A DNA stretch of 64,000 nucleotides, taken from assembly GCA_028293125.1 (NCBI GenBank), contig JAQGPJ010000049.1, positions 62,001-126,000 on the forward strand, in the 5' to 3' direction. Of this stretch, positions 36,648 through 46,579 are shown in pieces. Position 1 is the stretch's first letter. The number at the start of each line of letters is the position of its first letter. The position numbers and the translations under genes were made by a program. The DNA comes from Verrucomicrobiales bacterium (lineage in GTDB: Bacteria; Verrucomicrobiota; Verrucomicrobiia; Verrucomicrobiales; V1-33). The notes beneath the pieces are model-generated. The model made no database searches, was not told where the DNA came from, and worked only from the letters and a program-made list of their open reading frames with translations.

Positions 36648-39600
36648 ATGCTGACTTTCCGCTATTCCGCTCCGGCACTTTTGGCTTCCTGCGTGGCCTT
36701 GGCCGCGGCGCTCGCTGTTTCCTCACCGCCGGAGAAGGAAAAGGAAGGCTTGTTCCGCGCCGGGGCAGCGGAGGTGGATATTTCCCCGCCGGCGTATCCC
36801 GTGAGGGTGAACGGCATGTTCACGGAGCGCTCGGCGGACAAAACCATCGACCCGCTGCGTGCCAAGGCTCTGGTGTTGGACAACGGGGAAACGCGCCTGG
36901 CGTTCTGCGTGGTGGACACCTGCATGATGCCGCGGGAGGTGATTGACAAGGCGAAGGCCGCAGCCAGCCAGGCGACGGGCATTCCGGTGGAGCGCATGCT
37001 GGTTTCCGCCACCCACACGCACTCCGCGCCGTCCGCCATGGGGTGTCTGGGCTCGCGGGCGGACGAGGCCTACACCGCCTTCCTGCCGGGGAAAATCGCG
37101 GAGGCCATCGCGGGCGCGGCGAAAAACCTCCAGCCCGCCCAGGTGGGCTGGACGGCGGTGGATGATTGGGAACACACCTTCAACCGGCGCTGGGTGCGCC
37201 GTCCGGACCGGATGCTGAACGACCCCTTCGGCGTGGCCAATGTGCGGGCCAACATGCACCCCGGTTTTCTGAGCCCGGATGCCGTCGCGCCTTCGGGGCC
37301 GGTGGATCCCCAGCTGTCGCTGCTGGCGGTGCGGTCGGTGGACGGAAAGCCGCTGGGGCTGCTGGCGAACTACTCCATGCATTATTACGGTTCGGACCTG
37401 CTGTCGTCCGACTACTTCGGAAAGTTTGCCGGCCATGTGGCCGCGGAGCTGGGCGCGCCGGCGGGGTTTGTGGGCATCATGTCGCAGGGGACCAGCGGCG
37501 ATCTGGCCTGCATGGATTACGGCGCGCCGAAAAAACCGGATATCGGTTATCACGCGTATGCCAAGGAGATCGCCCGGCATGCGGTGGAGGCTTGGAAAAG
37601 AATCGAATGGAAGAATACGGCTCCTCTGAAAGCAGCCCAGTGCCTGCTGCCGCTGAACTACCGCCAGGCTGACGAAAAGCGCTTGGCCCGCGCCCGTGAG
37701 GTGAATGCCGCCGTCAATGGCCGCCTTCCGCAGACCATGGAGGAGATTTATTCCCAGGAAGCCGTCATCCTGCATGAAAAACAGCGGACGGAGTTGGTCA
37801 TGCAGGCGGTCCGGGTGGGGGATCTGGGCATCGCCGCCCTGCCTAACGAGGTTTATGCTCTGACCGGCCTGAAGCTGAAGGGCCTCAGCCCCTTTGCCGC
37901 CACCATGAACATTGAGCTGGCGAACGGTTCGGAGGGCTACATTCCCCCGCCGGAGCAGCATCATTTGGGTGGATACACCACCTGGGCGGCACGAACGGCG
38001 GGGCTGGAGACGGAGGCGGAGCCGCGCATTCTGGAGACGGCGCTCAGCCTGCTGGAGGAGGTGGCCGGCAAGCCCCGGCGGGTTGTGCAACTGACCGGCG
38101 GTGTGTATGCGGACACCGTGGCGGCCTCCAAACCAGCGGCTTGGTGGCGTCTGGAGGAGATGGAGGGCACCACCGCGGTGGACGCCACAGGGCAGAATGG
38201 AAGCGGGGTGTTCGAGGACGGCACAGCGCGCTTCCTGCCGGGGGCGGACGGACGCCGTGGGTTCCTCCCGCCCCAGCCACCCGCCGCCAATGCCTTCAGC
38301 GGTCCGGCCATCAACCGCGCCGCTCATTTCGCGGGCGGACGGCTGAAAACCAAGCTGCCGGCCGGCGAGTCCTGGAGCGCGGAGCTGTGGGTGTGGAACG
38401 GTCTGCCCGCCGACGCGCGGGCGGTGACGGGTTACGTGTTCTCACGCGGGCCGGAGGGCGATGCCGCGGCGCACGGCGAGCATCTGGGCATCGGCGGCAC
38501 CTTCAGGGGAGCGGACGGCGCCGGTCCTGACATTTCCGGAAAGCTGATGCTCTTCAACGGCAACGAACGGGACCAGGTGCTTGCCGGGCGCACTCCTCTG
38601 GCCTTTCAGGCATGGCACCATGTGGTGCTGGTGCGGGAGGGAGCAAAGGTGCGCGTGCATCTGGACGGAAACGCGGAGCCGGAGCTGGCCGGGGACTTTG
38701 CGCACACCCTTCCCGCCGGCTGCGATGACGTGTTCTTCGGCGGGCGGAGCGACGGTCTGTTCGGGCTGGAGGGGAAGCTGGATGAGATCGCATTTTACAA
38801 CCGCGCCTTGGCTCCCACGGAGATCGCGGCGCACTACGCGGCTTCGGGTCTGACGCCGCCGGTGAAAGCGGTGGCCGCCGCTGGCGGAACGCCCGCGCCC
38901 CTGACGCCCCCGCTTTCGCCGCAGGAGTCCATGGGCAAGATCCACGTCCGCGCCGGTTACGGTTTTGAACTTGTGGCCTCCGAACCGCTGCTGGCGGATC
39001 CGGTGGCGATTGACTGGGACCTGGCGGGACGCCTGTGGGTGGTGGAGATGGCGGACTATCCGCTGGGCATGGATGGAAAAGGCAGCCCCGGAGGGCGCGT
39101 GAGGATGCTGGAGGACACGGACGGCGACGGTCGTTATGACAAGTCCACGCTTTTCGCCGAAGGGCTCAATTTTCCCACCGGTCTCCTGACCTGGCGGGAC
39201 GGAGTGATCGTCACCGCCGCCCCGGATATCCTGTTTCTCCGCGACACGGACGGCGATGGCCGTGCGGATTCGAAGGAAGTGCTGATCAGCGGCCTGCTGG
39301 AGGGGAACCAGCAACTGCGGGCGAACGGCCTGCGCTGGGGGTTGGACAACTGGGTGTACTGCGCCGCCGGGGGACATCACGGCGAATACGGCACCGGCAC
39401 CAAATTCCGCTCCCGCCGCAGCGGCACGGAGGTCACCGTGGGCAGCCGCGATTTCCGTTTCCGTCCTGACACGGGCGAACTGGAGCCGCAGAGCGGTCCT
39501 TCACAGTTCGGGCGCAACCGCGACGACTGGGGACACTGGTTCGGCACCCAGAACTCCCGCCCGCTGTGGCACTATGTGCTGGAGGACCAATATCTGCGCC

Positions 39601-42600
39601 GCAACCCGCTGGTGGCCGCGCCGGATCCCAAGCATCAGGTGGTCACGCCGCTGAATCCCCCGGTGTGGCCCGCCAGCCGTCAGGAGAAGCGCTTCCACTC
39701 CTTCAATGAGGCCGGGCATTTCACCTCCGCCTGCGGCGGCATGATCTATCGGGACACCCTTCTTTTCCCGGAGGGCGGCATCCACGCCTTCACCTGCGAG
39801 CCCTTCCACAATGTGGTGCAGCACAACATTCTGACGGAGGACGGGGTCACGTTCAGTTCCCGTCAGGATGGCGATGCCGACCGTCTGGATTTCTTCGCCA
39901 GCGAGGACCGCTGGTGCCGTCCCGTGATGACCCGCACCGGCCCGGACGGTGCCCTGTGGGTGGTGGACATGTACCGCTACATGATCGAGCACCCAGACTG
40001 GCTGCCGGCGCAGGGGAAGGCCGAGCTGCTGCCGCACTACCGACTGGGCGAGGACAAGGGACGCCTCTACCGCGTGTTTCCCGTCGGTCAGGAGCGGCGG
40101 GCGTGGGTGAATCTGGAGAAAGCCGCCCCGTCCGAACTGGTCGCCGCCTTGGACTCACCGAATGAATGGCAGCGGGACAAGGCGCACATGGCGCTGCTGT
40201 GGCGGCTGCCGGCCCTCCCCGGGGCGGAGCGCGATGCGGCGGTCAGCCTGATGAAGGAACAGGTGACCGGCAGTGCCAATCCGCTGGTGAAGGTGCATTT
40301 GATGGGTGTCCTCAGCAGGCTGGAATCCCTGACAGGAGAGGCTCTGGCCGCTCTGGTGAAGGACACCCATCCCCGGGTCCGGGAGGTGGCGCTGCGTTTT
40401 GCCGAGGGCCGCACGGATGCGGGATTGCTGGCCAGGGTGGTTTCCCTGACAGAGGATCCCGATGCCAAGGTGCGGCTGCAGCTGGCGCTTTCGCTGGGAA
40501 CGTGGGGGGCCGGGACAAAGGAGGGACTGGATGAAACCGGTGAGGCCTTGGGCCGGCTGGCGGTGCGGGACGCGGGGGAACCCTCCATCCGGGGCGCGGT
40601 TCTGAGTTCGGCCACCGGGCATGTGAAGGCGCTGGCGGCGGCGGTGGTAAAGGCGGGGGAGCCGGCTTATTCGGCGTTTTTGGAGCCACTGGTCACCATG
40701 TCCCTCGCGGGTGGGGAGCGCGGGGCGATGGCCTCCTTGCTGACCCCGGTGCTGACGGCCTCCGGCACAAACCCTTCCTTCACGCCGGCCCAGATGGAGA
40801 CTTGGTGCCGCTTTCAGGACTTGGTGGCGCGTGAGCCCGGCCGCCTTGCCAAAACCATTGATGGGAATGACGGGCTGTCCGCCCTCCTCCAACAAACCGC
40901 GGCCCTCACGCAGGCCGCCGTGGCCGCCGCCCGTGACTCCGCCGTGGCGGCCCGCGCCCGCATCGCTGCCGCCGGTGTGCTGCTGCGCGCTCCGGATCAC
41001 CGCGCCTCCGCTTTGAAAATGCTGGCGGAATGGCTGGGGCCGCAGATGCCCGGCGATCTGCAAACCGCCGCCATCGGCGCATTGGAGGATTCGGAGGACG
41101 ATTCCGTGCCCGGCACCCTGCTGGCCGCCTGGCCGTCCCTGCCGCCCTCCGCCCGCGATGCCGCGGCGGATGCCCTGATGAGCCGCGAGCCGTGGGCCTT
41201 CGCCCTGGCGGAAAGCCTGAGCCAGGGAAACAACCTGGCCTTGGACGCCGTGCGCCGGGCGCGCCTGCTGCAGCATCCGTCAAAGCGCGTGAGCGAACTT
41301 GCGGGCCGTGTCATCAGCTCCGGAGCCGCCGGCAGCCGAGCCAAAGTGGTGCAGGACTTCAAGGCAGCGCTGCAGCTGGCCGGCGACGCCGTGCGTGGCA
41401 GGGAGGTTTTTTCCCGCACCTGCATCGGCTGTCACAAGGTGGATGGCCTGGGCAATGACATCGGGCCCAATCTGCTGTCCGTGGCCGGGCATCCGCCGGA
41501 AAAGCTGCTGACGAATATCCTCGATCCCAACGCTGATGTGCAGCCGGGGTTCCACGCCTACCAGTGCCGGCTCCAGGACGGCACGGAACTCTATGGCCTG
41601 CTGGCCTCCGAGACCGGTGGCAGCATGACTTTCAAGCTGGTGGACGGGAGCACCCGCGCCGTGCCCCGCCGGGAAATCGCGTCACTGTCCGGAGCCACCC
41701 TCTCCCTGATGCCGGATGGGCTGGAGGCCGCCATGACGCATCAGGACATGGCCGATCTCATTCAGTTCCTGCGCGATGGCTCATCGGTGGGCTCAGCCGG
41801 GGGCAATACTCCGTCCGGCACCGGGACCGGTGCCGTTCCCAGTGCGGCGGGGCAGGATGGCGATGGCGAAGTCCGCGTGGGGGCCGCCGCCGTGAATCTG
41901 AAGAGCGACGACGACATGCCGCTGGCCGGCTACCTGCTGTCCCGTTACACCAAGGAACAGGAGGGACAGCTGCGCGCCACCGCCGTGGTGGTGGACAAGC
42001 CGGGATCCGCCCGGGTGGCCATGGTGGCCTGTGACGTGCTGTGGGTCACGCGCGCCATCGTGGACGCCGCTCTGGAGGAGATCGAGCGCACCACCGGGAT
42101 TCCGTCGTCAAACATTCTCGTGAACGCCACGCACACCCACCACGCCCCCGGCACCGCGCCCGCGCACGGGTTTGGCTGGTCGGAGAAGTTCGCGGAGGAG
42201 GTGCGGCGCGGCATTGTCCTGTCCGTGCAGGAGGCCAATGACCGCCTGGCCCCGGCACGGCTGCATTTCCATCTGGGCCACGAGCAGACGGTGGGGGCCA
42301 ACAGCCGCCTGCTGCTGAAAGATGGCTCCATTTCTTGGCTGAATCCGGCGGTGGAGGCGGCGCTGCGCGTCGAGCCCACGGGCCCGTTCGACCCGCAACT
42401 GCCGGTGCTGGATTTCCGGTCTCCCGGCGATGCCACGCTGGCCCTGCTGTTCAACCACTCCACCCACACCATCGGCACCCGGTCGGGCCGGGATGTGCGC
42501 TCGCCGAGTTTCTACGGACTCGCCGCACAGGACTTGGAGGCGGAGCTGGGCGGCGGAGTGGTCAGCTTTGTGGAGGGCGCGTCCGGCTCCACCCACAACA

Positions 42601-43154
42601 TCCGCGGCGTGTCCGTGCCGGTGGCCATCGAGCGCATAAAGGAGGCGGTGCGCGAAACCCGCGCCCAGGCGGAATACCGTCCGGTCACCCGCGTGGCCGC
42701 CCTGAAGCGGCCTTTCAAATACCGCGTGCGCACCCCGGATGAGGCGGCGGAGGTGGCGGACATCACCCGCTACTCCACCAACCACGCCAAGGGAAGTGAA
42801 CCGCTGATCCAGGAGATCTTCGCTACCGCCCGCCGCGCCATTATCCCCACGGCGGGCGTGGAGCGCACCACCTGGCTGCAGGTGGTGCTCATCGGCGATG
42901 TGGCGTTTGTGGGGGTGCCGGCGGAATATTTCACCGCTCTGGGGCTGGATATCAAAAAGCGCTCGCCGTTCCCGAACACCTACATCGCGGAGTTGGCGAA
43001 CGACTGGATCGGCTACCTGCCGGACCGCTTCGGCCATGCCCGCGGCGGCTACCAGACCTGGACCGGATTCCACAGCTACTGCGAGCCCGGCACCGGTGAG
43101 CGCATGGCAGACGAGGCCGTGAGAATGCTGGAGGAGCTGGCCGCTGGAAAGTAA
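36648..43154 (+). CDS. Giant exported fusion: ceramidase-like, LamG, PVC dehydrogenase/cytochrome c, ceramidase-like
   Basis: A 2168-residue exported protein. Order: signal peptide (1-26); neutral/alkaline ceramidase-like domain (about 35-470) with SATHTHSAP metal site; LamG-like beta-sandwich (about 484-740); PVC-type glucose/sorbosone-dehydrogenase-like propeller (about 760-1140) with DTDGDGR repeats; HEAT-like helical repeats (about 1150-1545); one haem c site CIGCH at 1592-1596 in the PVC cytochrome module (to about 1705); a Gly/Thr-rich linker; and a second ceramidase-like domain (about 1740-2165) with NATHTHHAP. Both ceramidase-like domains keep the leading histidines. Propeller-HEAT-haem proteins are typical of the PVC group; flanking by two amidase domains is unusual. 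Probably acts outside the inner membrane; the substrate is unknown. Confidence 0.92.
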   Translation: MLTFRYSAPALLASCVALAAALAVSSPPEKEKEGLFRAGAAEVDISPPAYPVRVNGMFTERSADKTIDPLRAKALVLDNGETRLAFCVVDTCMMPREVIDKAKAAASQATGIPVERMLVSATHTHSAPSAMGCLGSRADEAYTAFLPGKIAEAIAGAAKNLQPAQVGWTAVDDWEHTFNRRWVRRPDRMLNDPFGVANVRANMHPGFLSPDAVAPSGPVDPQLSLLAVRSVDGKPLGLLANYSMHYYGSDLLSSDYFGKFAGHVAAELGAPAGFVGIMSQGTSGDLACMDYGAPKKPDIGYHAYAKEIARHAVEAWKRIEWKNTAPLKAAQCLLPLNYRQADEKRLARAREVNAAVNGRLPQTMEEIYSQEAVILHEKQRTELVMQAVRVGDLGIAALPNEVYALTGLKLKGLSPFAATMNIELANGSEGYIPPPEQHHLGGYTTWAARTAGLETEAEPRILETALSLLEEVAGKPRRVVQLTGGVYADTVAASKPAAWWRLEEMEGTTAVDATGQNGSGVFEDGTARFLPGADGRRGFLPPQPPAANAFSGPAINRAAHFAGGRLKTKLPAGESWSAELWVWNGLPADARAVTGYVFSRGPEGDAAAHGEHLGIGGTFRGADGAGPDISGKLMLFNGNERDQVLAGRTPLAFQAWHHVVLVREGAKVRVHLDGNAEPELAGDFAHTLPAGCDDVFFGGRSDGLFGLEGKLDEIAFYNRALAPTEIAAHYAASGLTPPVKAVAAAGGTPAPLTPPLSPQESMGKIHVRAGYGFELVASEPLLADPVAIDWDLAGRLWVVEMADYPLGMDGKGSPGGRVRMLEDTDGDGRYDKSTLFAEGLNFPTGLLTWRDGVIVTAAPDILFLRDTDGDGRADSKEVLISGLLEGNQQLRANGLRWGLDNWVYCAAGGHHGEYGTGTKFRSRRSGTEVTVGSRDFRFRPDTGELEPQSGPSQFGRNRDDWGHWFGTQNSRPLWHYVLEDQYLRRNPLVAAPDPKHQVVTPLNPPVWPASRQEKRFHSFNEAGHFTSACGGMIYRDTLLFPEGGIHAFTCEPFHNVVQHNILTEDGVTFSSRQDGDADRLDFFASEDRWCRPVMTRTGPDGALWVVDMYRYMIEHPDWLPAQGKAELLPHYRLGEDKGRLYRVFPVGQERRAWVNLEKAAPSELVAALDSPNEWQRDKAHMALLWRLPALPGAERDAAVSLMKEQVTGSANPLVKVHLMGVLSRLESLTGEALAALVKDTHPRVREVALRFAEGRTDAGLLARVVSLTEDPDAKVRLQLALSLGTWGAGTKEGLDETGEALGRLAVRDAGEPSIRGAVLSSATGHVKALAAAVVKAGEPAYSAFLEPLVTMSLAGGERGAMASLLTPVLTASGTNPSFTPAQMETWCRFQDLVAREPGRLAKTIDGNDGLSALLQQTAALTQAAVAAARDSAVAARARIAAAGVLLRAPDHRASALKMLAEWLGPQMPGDLQTAAIGALEDSEDDSVPGTLLAAWPSLPPSARDAAADALMSREPWAFALAESLSQGNNLALDAVRRARLLQHPSKRVSELAGRVISSGAAGSRAKVVQDFKAALQLAGDAVRGREVFSRTCIGCHKVDGLGNDIGPNLLSVAGHPPEKLLTNILDPNADVQPGFHAYQCRLQDGTELYGLLASETGGSMTFKLVDGSTRAVPRREIASLSGATLSLMPDGLEAAMTHQDMADLIQFLRDGSSVGSAGGNTPSGTGTGAVPSAAGQDGDGEVRVGAAAVNLKSDDDMPLAGYLLSRYTKEQEGQLRATAVVVDKPGSARVAMVACDVLWVTRAIVDAALEEIERTTGIPSSNILVNATHTHHAPGTAPAHGFGWSEKFAEEVRRGIVLSVQEANDRLAPARLHFHLGHEQTVGANSRLLLKDGSISWLNPAVEAALRVEPTGPFDPQLPVLDFRSPGDATLALLFNHSTHTIGTRSGRDVRSPSFYGLAAQDLEAELGGGVVSFVEGASGSTHNIRGVSVPVAIERIKEAVRETRAQAEYRPVTRVAALKRPFKYRVRTPDEAAEVADITRYSTNHAKGSEPLIQEIFATARRAIIPTAGVERTTWLQVVLIGDVAFVGVPAEYFTALGLDIKKRSPFPNTYIAELANDWIGYLPDRFGHARGGYQTWTGFHSYCEPGTGERMADEAVRMLEELAAGK

Positions 43155-43341
43155 CCGGAGACGGCGGGCGTCAGAGCGCGGACTTCATTTGCCTGCCCTA
43201 ACCGGTCCGGTGGTTCCTCCGCCAGGCTGGAATTGGTTCCGGCTGAGGAGCCTTGATAGCGGTTTCTTGTTGTCCGGGAGCCGGGGCGGGCTAGCTTTGA
43301 GACCGCGTGCGGATGTTCCGGCGCGGCAACCCATTCCCGCC

Positions 43342-43626
43342 ATGACCACCGACCAGATGAAGGACGCCCTGCGCCAGCTCCATGCCGAGCTGGAGGGGAA
43401 AGGCACCGCAGACCCTGAACTCCGGGATCTGCTCACCACCTTGGAGACCGATATCCACCGCGTGCTCGACCGGACGGAAACTGATCCGGCCTCGGACGCT
43501 GAACCAGACACGGCCTCGGTGACGGGCCGGCTGGACAGTATCGCCGCGCAGTTTGAGACCGAGCATCCGCAGATGGCTCCCGTGCTCCGTCAGGTGGGCG
43601 ATGCCTTGGCCCGCATGGGTATTTGA
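43342..43626 (+). CDS. DUF4404 family protein
   Basis: A 94-residue acidic helical protein. MTTDQMKDALRQLHAELEG at the start and a 'DSIAAQFETEHPQMAPVLRQVGDALARMGI' type ending are characteristic of DUF4404, whose function is unknown. A longer frame from 43189 exists but the extra 51 residues are Arg/Pro-rich and unlike the family. Codon use fits the neighbours. It faces the carboxypeptidase gene with a hairpin between them. Confidence 0.85.
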   Translation: MTTDQMKDALRQLHAELEGKGTADPELRDLLTTLETDIHRVLDRTETDPASDAEPDTASVTGRLDSIAAQFETEHPQMAPVLRQVGDALARMGI

Positions 43627-43652
43627 GGGGGGGATGGGGCGGGGACTTCCCC

Positions 43653-43670
43653 CCGGCTGTGGTCAGCCGG
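43653..43670. terminator. 7-bp hairpin between convergent genes
   Basis: CCGGCTG (43653-43659) pairs with CAGCCGG (43664-43670) around TGGT, between the stops of DUF4404 and the carboxypeptidase. No T-tract is present, so terminator function is likely but not certain. Confidence 0.5.
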
Positions 43671-43692
43671 TTGGTTCCGCTGCATCCTCCCA

Positions 43693-45321
43693 TCACAAAC
43701 CCCCCAGCGCTTCGAACAGCTCATGCAGGCCGGGGGCGACATCGCTGTCATAGGCACCGTCATAGTTGTTGATGAGCACCGCGAAGATGAAATGGCGGTC
43801 GTCACCTGTGTCCACCACGCCGGTGTAGGATTTCACGCGCTCGATGGTGCCGCTTTTGGCGCGGATCACGGTGGCGGGGTCGGAGACCCCTAGGCTGTGC
43901 AGGGTGCCGCCGCTCCCGCCCGCCTCCGGCAGGGATGCCAAGTAAGCCGCAGCGTGGGGGCCGGTCAGGAAGGAGGCATTGGCACGCGCCAGCAGTTCGG
44001 GGGTGACCATGTTGGTGCGCGAAAGGCCGGAGCCATCCTGCTGCTCATAACCGGCGAGTGGCAGGTTTTTGCCTGACAGATGTTTGCGGATACGGGCCAG
44101 GCCGGCACGGGTGCTTCCCTTGCCCATGGTTTTCAGCAGGCACTCGCAGTCCAGGTTCAGGCTCAGGTGGTTGATGGGAATGAGCATGTCCCGCAGAGGC
44201 TCGGAGAAATGGCTGGCCACAAGGCGTGCATCCTTCGGCAGGGACCAGCCGGGGGAGGGCTTGGGCGCGGAAGCGGGCGCAGGAGCGCGGGCGGGCGTGG
44301 ATGCTGGCGTTTTGGATTTGGCCCGGCCTTTGGAAGCTGCTTTGACGGATGGAGCAGGCTTTGAAACAGGTTTCGGGGCGGGTGGCTCCGGAAAGGTGAG
44401 TGCGATGCGGGCTGCGGTCTCCAGCCGCCGGGTGGTGGTGGCGGTGCCGTGAACCGGGATTTCATGATGATTCAGCCAGTCCGTGAAGTGCTGCGCGCAG
44501 AACAGGGCGGGATCGGGCAGCGCTCCGCGGATATAGTCCCGGTCCGTGTCCGCCGCCAGGGTGCCGCGCACGGTGTAAACCGTGGTGCCGGGTGGGCCGT
44601 AAACGTAGGCGTTGTCCCCGGTGCCGGGCGGACCGACCCGCAGCTCATCCGCAAAGTTCAATCCTGACGGCCAAGGATCGGCATCATAAAAGCCGGCGGG
44701 CTCCCCTGGCTTGCCGGAGAGTTGGAAATGGACCTTCAGGGAGTTGTTCTGATAACAGAGCGGCGTCAGCGGCGGGGCATAATAATTCCCCATGTCCAGC
44801 CAGGCCCAGCCGTCGGGGATCTCCTGCGACTCCCAGGCGGTTTCATCGGCGATCACGCGGCCGTGGATTTCGCGGATGCCGGCGGCAGCCAGGCGGTTGG
44901 TCCAGTCATTGAAAAGATCCTCCCAGTCCGAACGCCCCAGCGAGGGATCGCCCGCGCCTTGGAGGATGAGGTCGCCGGTGGATGGTGAAAAAAGCACCTT
45001 GGTTTCAAAACGGAAATCCGGCCCCAGCACCTCCAGCGCCGTGCCGGTGGTCAGGGTTTTCATCGTGGAGGCGGTGATGAAGCTCTGTTTGTGGCTGCGG
45101 GTGGCCAACGGCTGGTCCGCCGCCCCCAGCGGGGCCAGGTAGAACCCCACGGTGCCGCTGCTCACAGCGGGCGTTTTGGCCAGATCCTCCACCACTTGCC
45201 GGATGCGCTCCACAGGATCCGGGGACGTGGCTTTTTCCCCGCCATCCTCCTGCGCACAGGCGGTGAGGCCAAAGCTGCCCGCAGTGGAAAGCAGTATGAA
45301 CAACAATTTTCCAGCATGCAT
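43693..45321 (-). CDS. dacB: PBP4-like D-Ala-D-Ala carboxypeptidase/endopeptidase, lipoprotein
   Basis: A 542-residue S13-family enzyme acting on peptidoglycan cross-links. When started at 45321 it has a lipoprotein signal with lipobox LTAC (Cys22), so it should be anchored to a membrane. Active-site motifs: Ser85-Thr-Met-Lys88, SLNLDCECLLK in the place of SxN, and KSGT in the place of KTG. Residues about 340-390 are a long Pro/Ala/Lys-rich insert that is unusual for the family and probably flexible. It follows the HAD-NUDIX gene by 44 bases and may be in the same transcript. A start at 45333 is possible. Confidence 0.88.
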   Translation of the reverse strand: MHAGKLLFILLSTAGSFGLTACAQEDGGEKATSPDPVERIRQVVEDLAKTPAVSSGTVGFYLAPLGAADQPLATRSHKQSFITASTMKTLTTGTALEVLGPDFRFETKVLFSPSTGDLILQGAGDPSLGRSDWEDLFNDWTNRLAAAGIREIHGRVIADETAWESQEIPDGWAWLDMGNYYAPPLTPLCYQNNSLKVHFQLSGKPGEPAGFYDADPWPSGLNFADELRVGPPGTGDNAYVYGPPGTTVYTVRGTLAADTDRDYIRGALPDPALFCAQHFTDWLNHHEIPVHGTATTTRRLETAARIALTFPEPPAPKPVSKPAPSVKAASKGRAKSKTPASTPARAPAPASAPKPSPGWSLPKDARLVASHFSEPLRDMLIPINHLSLNLDCECLLKTMGKGSTRAGLARIRKHLSGKNLPLAGYEQQDGSGLSRTNMVTPELLARANASFLTGPHAAAYLASLPEAGGSGGTLHSLGVSDPATVIRAKSGTIERVKSYTGVVDTGDDRHFIFAVLINNYDGAYDSDVAPGLHELFEALGGL

Positions 45322-45365
45322 GCCGCCGACCATACCCGGCCACCGGCGGATGGCGTGGGGGAATT

Positions 45366-46442
45366 TCACAGAAGCGCGGGGACTGGATTCCCTGCCTCCG
45401 GTCCCGGCCTCCACACCGCCTCCAGGAGCCGGCGGGTGGGGATATTAAGGTCCATGGCCGAGGCCTCGTCCGGGGAAACCCAGCGCCATTCCTCGGCCTC
45501 ATCATTGAGCGTGACGTCGGTGCCAGTGGCGTGGGCGGTGTAATTGAGAAGCAGAAAGTGGGCGGAGCGCTCGAACTCCGCCGGCTCCACGCAGTCCTGC
45601 ATCAGGACGAACTCCACCTCCCGCACGGTGAGGGCGGTCTCCTCCAGGATTTCGCGGTGCAGAGCGGCCTCAGCGGTTTCGCCACGCTGGATTTTGCCGC
45701 CGGGGATGCCCCATTTGCCGCTCCATTTGTGGGTGCGGATCATGAGGACTTTGGTGCCGGAGGGATCACGGATCAGCGCGCCCACCGTGGCCAGCGGCCA
45801 GGCATTCAGGTGCTCGGCGCGCCCGGCGTCCAGCATGGCCTCCAGATGGGAAAGGTCGGCCACCGTGATATCCGGCACCGACTGGGCAATGACCTCCGGA
45901 AATTCATAGCCTGTCAGCACGGCCACGGAGCGGATGCCGGCGGCCTTGGCGGCATGCACATCGTGGCGCATGTCCCCGACCATGATGGTTTCCGCCGTGG
46001 CCAGACCGTGCTCCTCCATGATGGCGGAGATGCGGCGTGTCTTGTCCCGGATGCCGGCGTAAATGGTTTCAAAATAGGACGTCAGCCCCAGCAGCTCCGC
46101 CTGGCTCCGGACGGCATCCGGCGGCGCGGAGCTGAGAACAAACATCCGCCGCCCGGCCCGTCGGCTGCGCTCCAGGAATTCCCGCGCGCCCGGGATCATC
46201 GACACGGAAGCTGTGCTCGCCGCCATCGCCGGGCGGAAGACCAGTTCCAGTTCCTCCAGATCCACGCCCGGCAGAATCCGCTCGTAAAACTCCGTGAACG
46301 GCAGGGAGAACTCGCGCCGGAACATCTCGCGGGTCATGGTCTCCAAGCCGTAGCGCACCAGCACGGCATTGGTGGCCTCCACCACCGGCGGCAGGTCATC
46401 CACCAGAGTCCCGGACCAGTCGAAAAGGATATTGCGGATCAT
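45366..46442 (-). CDS. HAD phosphatase fused to a NUDIX hydrolase
   Basis: A 358-residue fusion. Residues 1-215 are a HAD hydrolase of the phosphoglycolate phosphatase type: FDWSGTLVDD (nucleophile Asp8; the usual second aspartate is Ser10), FVLSSAPP, and VGDMRHDVHAAKAAG. Residues about 220-350 are a NUDIX domain with the box GKIQRGETAEAALHREILEE, matching GX5EX7REUXEE; the next residue is threonine-alanine where glycine is expected. The combination suggests cleaning up a nucleotide or sugar phosphate in two steps, but the substrate is unknown. The replaced HAD aspartate may lower or change its activity. Confidence 0.9.
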   Translation of the reverse strand: MIRNILFDWSGTLVDDLPPVVEATNAVLVRYGLETMTREMFRREFSLPFTEFYERILPGVDLEELELVFRPAMAASTASVSMIPGAREFLERSRRAGRRMFVLSSAPPDAVRSQAELLGLTSYFETIYAGIRDKTRRISAIMEEHGLATAETIMVGDMRHDVHAAKAAGIRSVAVLTGYEFPEVIAQSVPDITVADLSHLEAMLDAGRAEHLNAWPLATVGALIRDPSGTKVLMIRTHKWSGKWGIPGGKIQRGETAEAALHREILEETALTVREVEFVLMQDCVEPAEFERSAHFLLLNYTAHATGTDVTLNDEAEEWRWVSPDEASAMDLNIPTRRLLEAVWRPGPEAGNPVPALL

Positions 46443-46579
46443 GCCGCGCTGCCATCCGGCGGGTGGGACCGGAAATCAACGCCGATGGCGGTCAACGGAG
46501 CCAAGGGAAAGACCAAAGGGCTGGCGGGTGATAAACGGGGCGGGCCTGGCTTTGCCTCCTTCTGCCCCCCGCCTCCGCT

